Below are positions 1 to 12,900 of a stretch of DNA of 64,000 nt, piece by piece. The number at the start of each line of letters is the position of its first letter. Positions within the stretch are counted from its first letter, which is position 1. The DNA lies in the NCBI GenBank assembly GCA_026929865.2, contig CM049407.1:20081001-20145000 (forward strand), in the 5' to 3' direction. The notes under the pieces were generated by a model, which saw only the letters and a list, made by a program, of their open reading frames with translations, did not search any database and had not been told where the DNA came from. A program made the translations under genes and the position numbers. This DNA comes from Hyperoplus lanceolatus (taxonomy: Eukaryota; Chordata; Actinopteri; Uranoscopiformes; Ammodytidae).

Positions 1-160
1 GTTGGGCCGCGAAGGATCCATCTGTTGCAGCCTTCAAAACCATGAAACGAAGGCTGCATTTCTCGGCTGCATATGAAGGAGCCTTGCAAATGGAACAAGC
101 CTTTGCTATGACGCAATCGGTCTTTAAATGCAGCCTTCGTAGACCGCAACCCCTGAATTG
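1..160. repeat. Hairpin-rich repeat fragment at the window edge
   Basis: GCAGCCTTC and GAAGGCTGC recur in inverted pairs (27-60 and 139-147). Probably the end of a further element cut by the window. Confidence 0.4.
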
Positions 161-172
161 AAATTCACCGTC

Positions 173-583
173 AGGTTGCATTCCGAATCGCATACTTTCT
201 ACTATATAGTATGTAGAAAAAAGATTTAGGATGTCCCGATTCTTGTGGCCAGATTTAGGATGGTTAGAAGTACCCGGATGTCCTACTTCATCCGGCCAAG
301 ATTGTTAGTGTTGAAAACTGCATCCAAACTGGGCGATTCTGACCCACAATCCAGTGCGCACGTGAAGTGACGTCACATCGACGAAGCCGCCATATGAAAA
401 CAAACGGGGATGCGATGGATATAAAAGCAAGAGGCAAGATCAAGGCGCAATGTTATGATGAAATAAGAGAGTAAAAGTATGTCCCATTAGTATGCCTACT
501 GCATCCTAACTAGATTATTTTTATCGTTGGATGTAGTATGTAGAATAGAAAAAAGAAAGAGTATGCGATTCGGAACGCAACCT
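173..583. mobile_element. MITE with 29 bp inverted ends
   Basis: Left AGGTTGCATTCCGAATCGCA and right TGCGATTCGGAACGCAACCT are near-perfect inverted repeats continuing into ACTTTCTA / TAGAA-type AT-rich text. No clear target duplication. Short open frames crossing its edge are not genes. Confidence 0.65.
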
Positions 584-731
584 ACGTTTCATGGTGGTGT
601 GCCTATCACAGCCCGTTTTACACAGAGATTGCGGCATATTGACGGAACGAAAGAGCGGCAATTTGCCGGCTCTGCTTGGTTAGGTGTTATTTACACGGAA
701 CCAAGCAACGCCGGCCTGCTGGCGCATCAGT

Positions 732-986
732 AGCCCCTTTTACATAGCGTTCTGGAATGAAAGAGGTGCTTGTAAGCAGCTTCAGGTGTGACGTAAACAT
801 TTAGCGGCGCGCCGGTCAGCTGCTTTACAACAACAACACTGGCCGGTGAATTGAGAGCAGGAGTGCTGGGGCTTGCACTAAGAGGGCCGTATTTTACTGT
901 CCCTGTGATGTGCCGGGATGAGTCCAACATCTCTGGGACTGTTAACCAAACTGACAAAATCATCGGCTCACTGCGTCAACTGTCTG

Positions 987-1024
<38 letters not shown>

Positions 1025-1662
1025 CAGGTTGGCTGTAAGCGAGTCTCTTTGTGGGCAGTGCTCTGCCATTCAGACATACACATACACACAGTGTGTGAAG
1101 TCACGTTACTGTAGACAGAAATATAGTGTGGATATATACGCTCAGATATAGGATAATAATAGTGGCAGCGATCCGGTTGCAGCCTAGCTTAGCCTAGCTT
1201 AGCCTAGCCTAGCTTTCCTACTTCATTGTACAACTTCCCCCGGGCAGAAATAGACTCATAAACTCTGCAAAATGAAGCGTGGGGGTTTGGATTGAGCAGC
1301 GGACCTTATGATCAGCTAGATTATACGCCGTTCCTTTTATTTGGTGATTTTTACTGGACATCAGGCCGCCGTGGATAAACACACACCTTCAACTGCTAAC
1401 ATGGTCGCATGTTTAGAACGTAGGCTATGGAACGTCAAACGCCCCCCTGTTCCACATCAACAAGCTGGCCGCATTTAAACAGAGAGGTGGAACTGATTGT
1501 GTCAGCAATCTTACTACCCCCCGAGGTAGTAAAATTCCCAGAACAATCTCTCGCACCTTTCTTCCCCCGTTCCGCAACGGTCGCATTTATACAGCAGGGC
1601 GGAGGGCCGAAATTCCGGCATATTCCCGGCTTTCACTGGCTGTGTAAAAGGGGCTACAGTTG
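732..1662. mobile_element. DNA element with TAGCCCCTTTTACAYAGC ends (repeat R2, copy A)
   Basis: TAGCCCCTTTTACATAGC at 732 is inverted as GCTGTGTAAAAGGGGCTA ending at 1,662; a second left-end-like stretch lies at 612. The interior 860-1,380 matches 25,850-26,345 (for example TCATAAACTCTG and AATGAAGCGTGGGGGTTTGG). Confidence 0.6.
989..1023. repeat. (GT)n microsatellite
   Basis: About 17 units inside repeat R2 copy A. Confidence 0.95.
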
Positions 1663-1717
1663 GAGATGGTGCTGGATTAGCTAATGAGGGGGGCGTGGCT
1701 TCAAGAGCAGTCTTTTG

Positions 1718-1858
1718 AGGGTTTTTGAACACAGGTTTTCAGAAAGGTGGAGTAAAAGCGAGAGGGTTGTTTTTACTCGTACTTTGGGAGCCTGTAGTTG
1801 GGGACCCATATGTTGAAAAAGCATGAAACATGAAGCATGAATAGGCGACCTTTGTGGC
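1718..1858. repeat. TTAA-type MITE fragment
   Basis: GGGTTTTTGAACACAGG, TACTTTGGGAGCCTGTAG and GACCTTTG align with the right half of the 47,294 copy. Confidence 0.6.
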
Positions 1859-1990
1859 TGAGTCCTTGCCGCCGCGGCCCAGGTTCGACTCCGACTCAGA
1901 TTGTTTGCTGCATGTCATCCTCCCATCCTTACCTATTTTCTTTTCTTCACTGATCATCTAAAAGTGAAAACTCCCAAAAATATCTTAACA
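1845..1990 (+). mobile_element. tRNA-derived SINE-like fragment
   Basis: TTGTGGCTGAGTCCTTGCC followed by CAGGTTCGACTCCGACTC (B box), then GTTTGCTGCATGTCATCC, the same body as the other SINEs. It abuts a TTAA-type palindromic repeat. Confidence 0.55.
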
Positions 1991-2919
1991 AAAAAACTAC
2001 TAGGCCTACCTCATGTAGCTCCTCTTACTGTGCAAGAGCAACAGGTCGACTTTGTAGCCCCTACAAATGGGTTAGTGTTAGCCTACTATCTCTGTTGTAG
2101 TAAGTAAACGTCAGCAATAATATAAAAATGTTAATTTAGCCTCCAACATTAACTGCAGCATTTAGTTGGTAGGACACATCTCATCATCTCTTTTGTCGTA
2201 GCTTTGTCTTGTAAGAACAGTGAACTGATCCTTTGGAATGAAACCTATTCAAATAACACTAATAGTGTGTTATTATCAGCCAAAGCTTCAATAAGGCCGT
2301 GTTTCAATAAGTTGAGTATTTCACTAATGTTTTTTTCTCAAATTGTGCTTTTATTGTGAAAGCCATGCTGCCGTGTTTCTGGTATCCCCCTGGCTTTCTC
2401 TGGCGGACTTGACGCAGCTTCTGCTAGACAGGCACCGGCTTGGAGGTGCCAGTCAAATGCCAGTGGGGCTTCAGGACTGATGGGGTGCGCAGGGGAACAC
2501 GGTGTTCATACGAGGAAGACTCAGTTTAAGATCCTGTGGATGATCACATCGTTTATGTAAGCTAGTGTTATTTACCATTTATTCAGGATTTTTTTTTTTG
2601 TCTCTGCACTGACGCAGACATGAGGAAAATAACTGCAGAATATATGCTCTCTGAGAGGTCAATGCAGCTATAGCCTTTATATATTTTGGGGGTAGTGACG
2701 TTGAATGTCATGCAGCCTTTTCTTGCATATATTTTGCAGGGGGAAAACAGGCCTGGTTCTAGACAGTTAGATTAGGGTGGGCCTGCAGAAATTTTAGGTG
2801 GGCACACTGGGCAGAGAGACCAAAGTAGCGAGCGCGCCCTGCGCGCGCAGAGCGCGCAAGCCGAATTTTTTTGCCCTTGTAAGATCTCTGCGTCTGCTTT
2901 TTGGCAGAAAACGTAATTT

Positions 2920-3042
2920 GTAAATATCACTGTGATGTCACAGTAAAAGACATCACAGTAATATTTACAAAGTAAGTTTTTTTTAACCCTATTTTTCTCT
3001 TTCTGTGATGTCACGAGAAAGAGAAATATAGGGTTAAAAAAA
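2920..3042. repeat. Two adjacent hairpins
   Basis: GTAAATATCACTGTGATGT pairs with ACATCACAGTAATATTTAC (2,920-2,968). TTTTTAACCCTATTTTTCTC pairs with GAGAAATATAGGGTTAAAAA (about 2,980-3,041). Both loops or stems carry TGTGATGTCAC. Confidence 0.75.
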
Positions 3043-3049
3043 CACTCTT

Positions 3050-5570
3050 TCTGCCTTTTCTCAGGCTAGGATGAACCGATTTAATTTTTTTTTGCACATT
3101 TATACTACATAGGATCTCCGAATTCAATACACCTTCATATTCAAACCAGTGAAGTAGGCTTTTAAGGTGTTGGCTTGGATTGTGTATCCCTCTCAGTGTC
3201 CAACCTTTTGTAATAAAGAAGAAATTAATCATCAAAGACCCCCTGACACATTGTGACAACCAACCCCATTGAGGGGTCGGTTGTCAGACAGGGACAGAGA
3301 CTTTGTTTGTTTGTGTATGTGCTGCATATTGCATAGAAGTTGCATTAAATAAAACCATTCTTACAATTTCATTGGATTATTCCACTGCAGAGTCACAGCT
3401 TCCCAGGAATCCAAAAATCCGACCAAAACTGGTTAGCAGCATCACTCTAACTTTATTTGGGATTTATGCTATAATGGTTACCTCAACAGCCCTCCATTGA
3501 GTAACAGTCCATTCTTCATAACTGAATGGAGTTTTTAATGTTGTTGAGACTTTAAGTATATGTACCCACTTTTTGCTAAGTCCCTTGAAATGCCCTGGAC
3601 ATTTCCGACCCAAGCAAAGGCGAGACAAACATACGGGTACACCATCTTCACTAAAACCATAATTTATTTACAGAAACACATTGAGATCACTTTCAAAATT
3701 CCATTCAATTTTGATGAGACCTATCTATTTGGCAAATTGATTAAACATCTAGAAAAAGTAGGTCCTATACTTACTCCAATAGAATAACTGATTTTTGTTC
3801 TTTAAATACCCCTCAAAGGAACTTGACCAAAGAATCCTGTTGTCTCCTCTTCGTCAGATGTTTAATCGTGATTGGGTGTTATGGGTTTAGGAGAACCCAA
3901 GCAGAAAACTAAAAAGTCCCTTACACCCTGTAGGACACAAAGACAAACTATGTACATATTTACAGTATATACACATCCCCAGGCCAAAGAGAAATGACTA
4001 AGAAGACTCGTTCCTCCTCTTTTTCTCAAAAATTCCACAAGGATCCCCAGTGGTTGGGCATGGGGAGGGACGTAGTGAACGCGTTGTTCTCAGATGACCT
4101 TCAGATGCTGTTTGGGGTCCTGGAGAGCCCAAACACAAGATAATGGCTGAAGAACTCAGACACAGCCAGACATTTTCCTATAGAAGATTGCGTCGTTCAT
4201 GAAAAGGCTCAGTCTGCTGAAGCACATCATTGGAGATGATCGTTTCAGTCAATTGACTCAGACATTCTGCATATCAGCGCAGAGCAGATATACTATGTCA
4301 CACAGAAATCAGGTCTTCCTATTGCTGTCCTATTAAGACCCTGTTGGACACACAGCAAGCTGTGCAAGACATTCAGCCATGCCTGCGGCATGTTCCAGTA
4401 ATAGGCTACAATGTTTTGTAGCTTCATGTATTATACATGAAGCTATAGTGAAGCTACAATGTTGTTAGAGTATGGGTCTTGTTTACATATTGCCTACTTC
4501 TTCCATGTTTTGGTAGAAAATGTCAGCATGATGTTAAAAGCAATATACTCATCATTACAAACAATACATGGTGTATGTAGCATCTTAACATCTTTAGGGA
4601 AATAAACATTCTGCAGATCCACATCATAAGTCAATCTTTTAAAGAACAATATCATGTCATCTTTCTAAAGAATTATTTGTCATTAAATGTCGGAATTTTA
4701 TTTTCAGTCTGTCTTTTTACAATTACCACTGGAACAAGAAATCTAAACTACATTTTAGAGTCTTAAGATATTCTGGCCAATCACAGTAGTAGAATAAAAT
4801 GTTATGAGACCCAGTAGTCAAAAAGATGCTGTTTTCTCTTTGTCTTTATTAATAATGGATAATTATTCAACCTGCTTTGTTTGACATATTCTGACATTTT
4901 TGTATTGTAAAGTATGGCAGTAATACTGCTAGAAAATCAAAAAAAATATATGTATTTTTTTATTGTTTTAAATGTAGTAATTATGTGATGTTGTGAAAGG
5001 CTAATGCTCTTAGAGTGAGTGTAGCATAGACTCTTATTATACCAGAGATGAATAGTCGAGCAGTAATACACAAATGCACACAGTACATGAAGGTCACCAG
5101 TATTACACATGAAACTGTGATCATGTTGTTGGCACATCCATCACAGTCCTTTCTTGTTAGGTGATTTCTTTCCTCTAAACCTGTGAATCAACCCTTGTAT
5201 GTGAAATTCGTTTTCAGTATAAAAACAACTGTCACAATTATAGTAAGAACAGTTGCTAGTTTTTTGGCTCATTTTTGCATCTTGGAGACATCATAGCACC
5301 CATCAGTGCTATAATAGACCCTTGCTCCCAAGGTTTGTTATAGTACAGATTAAACTATGAAGGAAGAGAATAATAATCTCCAAGAAATATTCTTCAAAAC
5401 TGTCACTAGATGTCACTAGTTCTGGATTTTCATTGCATTTCATGTTGTGCATTAACACACATTAATTGTATAGATGGTAGTTGGATATTGCACTTTCAAC
5501 TTTTCATACACACATCTCTACTAAAAATGATTGCTTTTCATTCTGGGGCATCAGTTAAGAAACATCAGGG
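3050..5570. other. AT-rich flank downstream of the retinal cyclase, no gene seen
   Basis: Only short frames without domains, splice context or family resemblance. Contains a small perfect hairpin at 4,419-4,445. It should include the 3' UTR of the cyclase; a candidate signal on the minus strand is the complement of TTTATT at 4,845-4,850. Confidence 0.5.
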
Positions 5571-8500
5571 CTAGCCCATCGTCTTCTGTCGGTCCAGGAA
5601 CTTTTGTCTTCTGTCAACAGGTATCTCCTCAACAGTGATGTTATGTTGGATGGCTGACCTGTTATAGGATTTGTAATTTTTAGAGAACAAAACACAACAT
5701 GCCACTGATACATAAAGTGGTGCTGCAATGATCTGCAATTGAACAGCATCAATGTATTGCATAGATAGATTAACATTATTAATGTAGAGGCCAAACCAAA
5801 ATATTATCTTACCCTGGAAGGTCTGGAGGAATAGGCAACGGCTTGGTATAACCCTTCCTACCCACCAACCAAAATGTTTCCTCAATCCCTTTTCCCTAGA
5901 AGTAAAAAAGTGTTCATTAGTGTTCACTTGCTCTTATAACAGTAGCCCCTACTTCATTGCATAGCTTCTGTATATAGTTCGAAGTCCGGTATTTTTTACC
6001 TTTAACTCTGTCATGCCTCTGGTTTGAATGTCGTATCCCATGTTCAAGGTTTTCAGGACCTCCACTGTGCTTTGGTTGACATGGATTCTGTACGCTGATA
6101 TAAAAAAATAAATAAATCATTGCTTTCTATTTTTCTCTGACACTGTTTTAATATCAGTTAAAACATGTACAATCTATATGCAAACTGAGAGTTTTCTACA
6201 ATTAAAAATAACTGTATCTGACCAATTTAGAAAATATGGCTGTCATTTTGGTATTAGGCCACTCGGTGGCAGTAGACTACCCATTGTTGCTTTGCTCCTC
6301 TTTGAGCAAAAGTGCGTTAGTCATGCTTATGTAAAGTTAAGAATTTTTAATTATGAATGTAGGCTGAAACTGCCACTGATTAGTTTAAAATGGAATAGTT
6401 CCACTTGTTACAGTATGATCGTCTGTGAACTCCATCAAATATTAGAGTTTTTATTTTTAAACATAAGTAAAATCCACTTGGTAGTTAATACTTAAGTTTA
6501 CACTACATTTTTATATAGCATGCAGAAGGTAGCTGACAGCAGGATTGGCCATTGACGACATTCACACTGTAGCTTCAAGTTGGCCTCTAATTCTGCTGAG
6601 AGTCTTAAAGGATTAGCAAGGGCCACTTAAAGCCCTGTTTAGCATAAAGCGACTTGCACACAGACTGCCCCTGCTGTCTCAACCACAATGTCAAAAAGAA
6701 AAGGGAAAGAAGAGATCTGTCTGGTCTATAATGTAATGACATACGAGACACTCACGCAATGATGTGGACTCCATTCGAGATGCTGTGTTGACAGTGTCTC
6801 CAAACAGACAGTATCGAGGCATCATAAGTCCCACCACTCCTGCTACAATTGGGCCTGCACGCGCACACACAAACACACACAAACACATGGAGGGTTGGGG
6901 GGTGGGCTTTGAATAGGAATGTCTCTCTTTGGCGAAAGAAAACTTACATTTTTCCCTTCTTTTTTTAGTAGACTCATAGCATTTCAATTAAAAATACACA
7001 ATTATGTTCCCAATACATGACATAAAATCTCTGCACTGCCACATCTGTTTGCACAAAGTAAATCATAGAATAGAGTTAGAAATCCAAAGGCAATGTGTTA
7101 ATCGGATGACAGCGCTCTAAGTGGATAGCGTTTCACTGTTCTAGGAAATTCCAGACAAGGATAAAGGAGGTTAAAAATACCTCCTTGCCTTAGCAGCTTG
7201 TGCTCCTGTAGGGGAGAATGGGGTAGTGTGAGACATCGGGTAATTTGGGACACCCCCTGTATCTAGGCAACGGAACACATTTTTCGTCATGTGAGCATTA
7301 TGTTTTCAAGCCTCTCCCATTTCCCCTTGGCCATCAAGGATAGGACCTCATGGTGCTGTTCTAAGCATGTTTTTTTCACAAAAATATTTTTTTTGCATGT
7401 AAAAGTAAATGTTATTGCTGTCAACCTAATCAACTGTTGTGCCAAAGCAAATTGATTCAGCTACCAACATATGAAACCATGTGATGATGCTATGATGCTA
7501 ACTGAAGATTAACCTGAATTGCTTAGAGAGGTAGTTTTTTCTCAAATTGTGGCGGTGGGGCAAAGTGAGACAAATGCTGTGGGGTAAAGTGAGACAGTGT
7601 CTGTGCCCTCTTTTACTGAATCCATTATATTTAAGGTAGCAACACTGTTAGAAATGTCCCTGTAAAACAACATTAATCAACTGGCAACAGGGTTGCCATC
7701 ATAATACAAGTAGATGAACATTATTTTACTGGCACTAAATTTGACAGGATTATACTGTTAATGAAAAAAGGGATGAACCTGGACTAAATGTTTGTTATGT
7801 TGCTGTTTGCACCGTGAGCGAAGGGGATGTTATATTTCATTGGGCAGATGTGTTTCATTCCATATATAAGTTTACTATGTCCCCTATTTGTTAAAATGCT
7901 AAACATAGAGAGCAGCCTCTGTTTGTTACTTAAAGACACTTGTTACAATATATGAAGTTCAATGGAATGATTTCTATTGTTTGTTGTCTCCTGAGTTGAA
8001 CTAGGGATCTGGCTTAAGATGTCCACAAACCGTTATGTTACAACCAAAAAAACAACGGTTAGTTCACACAGAGATGTTTTATTTAAACAAAATGCATAGT
8101 GAGGTAATGGAATGAAACATCCTCTTCACTGAAAGTGCAAATAGCAACATAACAAACATTTAGTCCAGTGCAAGTCTTTGTGGGAAAGGGGGCGTCTCTA
8201 CAATACACTTTGTTGTGCTTACTTGATTTAAGGCAATCTGTTTCTACTGAGTAAACACAACTCTTCACTTAAGTAAGACTAACTTGGTTTAATTACGATA
8301 ACTGCACTTTCCATTTCCAAGTAAATATAACTCAACTTTAAGTAAATTTAACCAGAGGATACAAAATAAACAATACTTATTAGTTCAGATGTGGATGGAT
8401 GAGGATTAATGAAAACAATTGTGTAAGCTTTACCTGTGCAGGCAGCTCACGTCAAGTTGTCCCTTTTTGAAGTTTGATGGTAAATTAACAGGAAAGTTCA

Positions 8501-9826
8501 GTATTTTTGAAAAACATTACAGTTCCGTAAAATAACAGAAAAGGACTATAATTTAACACACTGCCTTTTATATTAACAGTTAAATGCTGTTTTTATAAAT
8601 AACAGGTTAATGCTGTTGAAATCCTGCTGTAGATTTACAGCAATTGTTTACAGTGAAGGAGACTAGTTTGAATAGAGACCATGCGAGCCAGAGGTGGGGA
8701 TTAAATGGTTGAAGGGGTGTCAGCAATGTTTTGGCAGGCATGTATGTGGGGGACAGGAGAGTGACCTTTAACATCAATGGACTGTAAGTAATATTTCTTC
8801 TTTCAATGAATTATCCCAATAAAAAAAATGCAGAAAAATATTAGTTAAGAGACTCAAAAGATGGAAAATGGCAGGTGGGTCTAGTCCTGTGTTCTGAGTC
8901 CCAGGCTGTTCTAGCTGGTTCTGATTGTCCTTTTCACTAATCCCCAGCCACTAGCTGGCTCTAAGGGTTGTGTGTTCAGACTGTGTTTTAATCTAACTGG
9001 TTCTTTCTGTCATTTGAATGTTAATTAACATTATGAATTATTTGTTGTATTTGATCACAGTTACTTTCAAGTGTTTTAAAAAAAATTGCTTAATTGACCA
9101 AACCCCATGATTCTGTTACTAGTACGACATTAGTTCTGGAATATGTGGTTTTCAAGCTAGCTGTCAGGATTCTAACTGTTACAACATGTGTTGTTATGGT
9201 AGTTAAAGATTGGAAAAAGTGAGTGGATCCGTTTACCTCCTTGATTTCTCTGGTTTGTCTCAGTTTACCCCTAAGCTGGGGTAAAGTGAGACACAAGACA
9301 ACTTTTTTTTAAAACAGTCATATTTTCACTGCCCTTCATCCTGAATACATTCTGATACTTTCCATTGCTAACAAAACAGCCTGAATTAATTGGAAATGTG
9401 TATATTTTACTGATAAATCATTTCAGCTTGCTTAGAGGGGAGCACATACCTATTTTCCCCTATTTTTATTCCTCTGCGAAAGATGAACACTGGCTCTCTC
9501 TGAAATGCATTTTGTTTCATGTCATACGACTCAACAGAATTGTATGTGACTCTTAAAGTGCAACAGTATTACTGAATAGGGCATGGCTTATCACAGCACA
9601 GAAAGGATAAAAAATATTGCTCACCGGAATGCAGGCCAACACGGATCCTGACTTTCAGGTCAGGCATGTGCCTCATTTTGAAGGAACCAATGATATGGAG
9701 GATGTCAAGAGACATGTTGGCCATCTCTGCTGCATGGCGGTTTTCGTTCCTGTTTGGGACTCCCGAGGCTACCATGTAGGCATCTCCGATTGTTTCCACC
9801 TGATGACCATAAAAACAAGAGTTCAA

Positions 9827-9912
<86 letters not shown>

Positions 9913-12900
9913 AAGAAAAAAAGTTTAATAAAATACATAATGTATTAGACAAGGTGGGAAATGGTTCCTAGAAAGGCTTCAGATCCGATTCAAGAACAAT
10001 ACAAACAATGTATTAGCATTTTTAACAATAGAGAGAGAATCCTAGGTAAAACAAAATTAGTGGTGAGGGTATTTGACTGTAATATACATTAAAAATAGAC
10101 AACATTTTGAATTAAGTTCTGTTAAGAACACACATTAACTTTAAAATTCATATTGTATTTGTGAAACCATTTTTCATTAGCAAAATCAAAGCATGATAAA
10201 GTTTGATGAACTTATTTTACTAAAACTTTTTTTTTTAACCTTTATTTATACAGGTATATCCCATTGAGTCCGAAGACTCTTTTTCAAGGGAGACCTGTTC
10301 CCATTCCCACGTTACCATTCACACACCGATAGCAGGCTAACTATCGACATTCACACGAGGCAAGGTGGGTGAAGTGTCTTGCCCAAGGACACAACAACTA
10401 TGACACAGGTGGCAGGGCGGGGATCGAACCTCCAACCCTTTGATCATCGGCCAACCCGCTCTACCAACTGAGCCACAGTCGCCCCAATTTATTTAGCCTA
10501 TATAGCCAACAAAAGATTTTGCCTGTAGGTCGTAAATGACCTCAAGTAATACAAAATGCAGCCTTTCATCATGGATACCATAGCAAGAACCCTAGACACT
10601 CACCTTATAAACATCATGTAGTTCAATGATGCCATCAAAGAGTGAGTAGAGGTCATTAAGTAGGTCCACCACCTCTATGGGATCACTGAGAGCTGAGATG
10701 GTGGTGAAGCCCACGATGTCACTGAAGTACAGCGTGATCTTTTGAAAATGCTCGGGTTTGACCGGTGTGCCTGTCTTCAGCGCCTGGGCCACCGACCTGA
10801 TGATGAGTGGGGGCAGACTTAATATACGTGTCAATTCTCTCTATATTCATACAGCAATCAATTAAACAGTATGTGCACATCATTGCTCGCTTAACTCCAA
10901 ATAGCCACACAGCTGTTGAACGCAACAAAACTACAGTGCTTATGTGGTGACATTGTCTCTACAGCTTCCGAGAACTTTTGTTACATCCCTTCAAAATAAC
11001 TTTAACCACAGCTGTGTGTCAGCAGGGATCAATTCAATGGTTCACTACCTTGTACTCTACAAGGCATCGAGGTTATCAGTAAACGTTGGCGGACACTGCT
11101 CAATGTTTTGTCCCCCCAACGGAGCCTCGGAGGCAGCTAGAAGGCCCTAACCCTAACCATAACCTTGACCCTAACCTTAAACTTTCTGAGCTTTATCTTG
11201 GGTATACTGTATATATATGTTTTTTTTTATTGCACAGGTTCAGTTTTTAGTAATTATATTAATTTCCTATTCATTTAAATAATATAGATATTCATTTGTG
11301 TATTTTAAATATCATTTTATGGAGTACCCAACGATGTCTCATACCCCCCCCCCCCTTTATCCAGGGGAGTAATTGTGCAGGAGGGGAGGTGTTTTTCTAC
11401 ACATCTCCTTCTGATCGTCCTGTGCAGTGGTACCCTATATCTCTTTTTAATCACAATGTTATCATTTATAAATAACCTTTTAAATAACCGATCAAGGTTT
11501 TTTAAGACGGTTTTTAAAGTGTTTCATTAACACACAGAGTCCCCTTGTTCCCGTGCCCCCCGTAGAGCCCACCTTGGGCACAGCGTTTTACGCCAAACCT
11601 AACCCTAACTGTTGTCTCCCCAACGGAGCCTTCCAGGCAGCGCTGTGACAAAACACCAAACACCGCTGACACTCACTTGGGCAACATCTGAGACACCAGT
11701 TTGTCAGTCTTCAGTCTCTCCACCTCCAGCTCCTCTGTCCTCTCTCTGATCAAATCCTCCAAGTTGGTGGAGTACTGCTCCAACATGCGCAGCATAGAGT
11801 CGATAATGTTGGTCTTCTTTCCCTTGGTGATGTTCTTGAACTGTCACATGAAAACAAAGGGAACAGGAGGGTCATCCCACCGGCTTGCAACTTTTGTACA
11901 GAATAACATATAGGGATGAAAAGATGCTGATAAATGTGTTTTTTTAAATGTATTCTATGGTTGAACCTGTTTGAAGATGGCCTCAAAGCTGGGCCTCTTG
12001 TTCGGCTCTTCACTCCAAGCCTGTTTCACAAGTTGGATTACGTCCAATGGGGCCTTTTCCACTGAGACTTCAGGCCGACACAGCGGAGGAGGATTTTTGA
12101 CCTTGCTGATTATCTCTGTGAACAAAGTCACAAGGGTGAGAACACACAGATTTGAGGCAGTGCACACACAATGAATGCACAAAAACAATACCAGAAGTGT
12201 TGCCATGCAAATACAAAGCGATTTTCTTTGAATGTGATTGTATGCACCCAATTGGGTCTAACAATTATGAATGTTGATGCAGCATTTTCAGCCAAATTCT
12301 AAAAATATCATTGTCAATGTAATTTTTCTGCTTAGTCCGAATCGATAAAATGTGACTGAAGAGCTACAAAAAATGTACTACATTTCAAACCCGCGATTTC
12401 CAAGAAAGTTTTAAAATAAGAGGAATTGTTTGCACATGGGCTACAATACCTTCTGCTACATCATTGTATCTTTCCATGTTTCAGTGCTTTGGTTTCACTA
12501 ATGCACTAATGCCACTCACCATTGGGAGGCATATCTAGACTGGCGAAAGGTGCAGAGCGAGTGGTGACCTCTTGTGAAATGATGGAGAAGCTGTAGACAT
12601 CCCCCTCGAAGGTGCCCCTCTTCCTCTTGCTGGGATTTCGCAGCAGCTCAGGAGCCGTCCAAAGCAATTCTTTATTGAAAAAAAATATACACAATGATGA
12701 ATGAACAAAGAAAATTTGCATGCACAAGCAGAGCCACTAAATTAGTCTGCAAGATGCAAAATTAACTTACCTTCGGGCGTTTCTTCGTCAGACGGAATGC
12801 TTTGGACAACCAAAATTTGATTGTACCCATAATCTGTCACCTTCAACACAAAGCGTCCGTCTACCACACAGTTACGGGACTTGAGCCGTCCATGGATGAT

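Noticed and set aside
527..733. 68-residue frame near the left edge
   Set aside because: Crosses the right end of a MITE and the left end of another element, so it cannot be one gene.
3560..3787. 75-residue frame (MYPLFAKSLEMPWTFP)
   Set aside because: No recognised domain, no splice partners, AT-rich flank; most likely chance or repeat remnant.
4419..4445. Perfect palindrome TAGCTTCATGTATTATACAT... as a regulatory site
   Set aside because: Short AT-rich hairpins of this size are common by chance and nothing nearby supports a role.
9617..9952. Open frames of repeated Thr-His or Cys-Val residues
   Set aside because: They are translations of the CA microsatellite; only the cyclase exon 9,625-9,799 is real.
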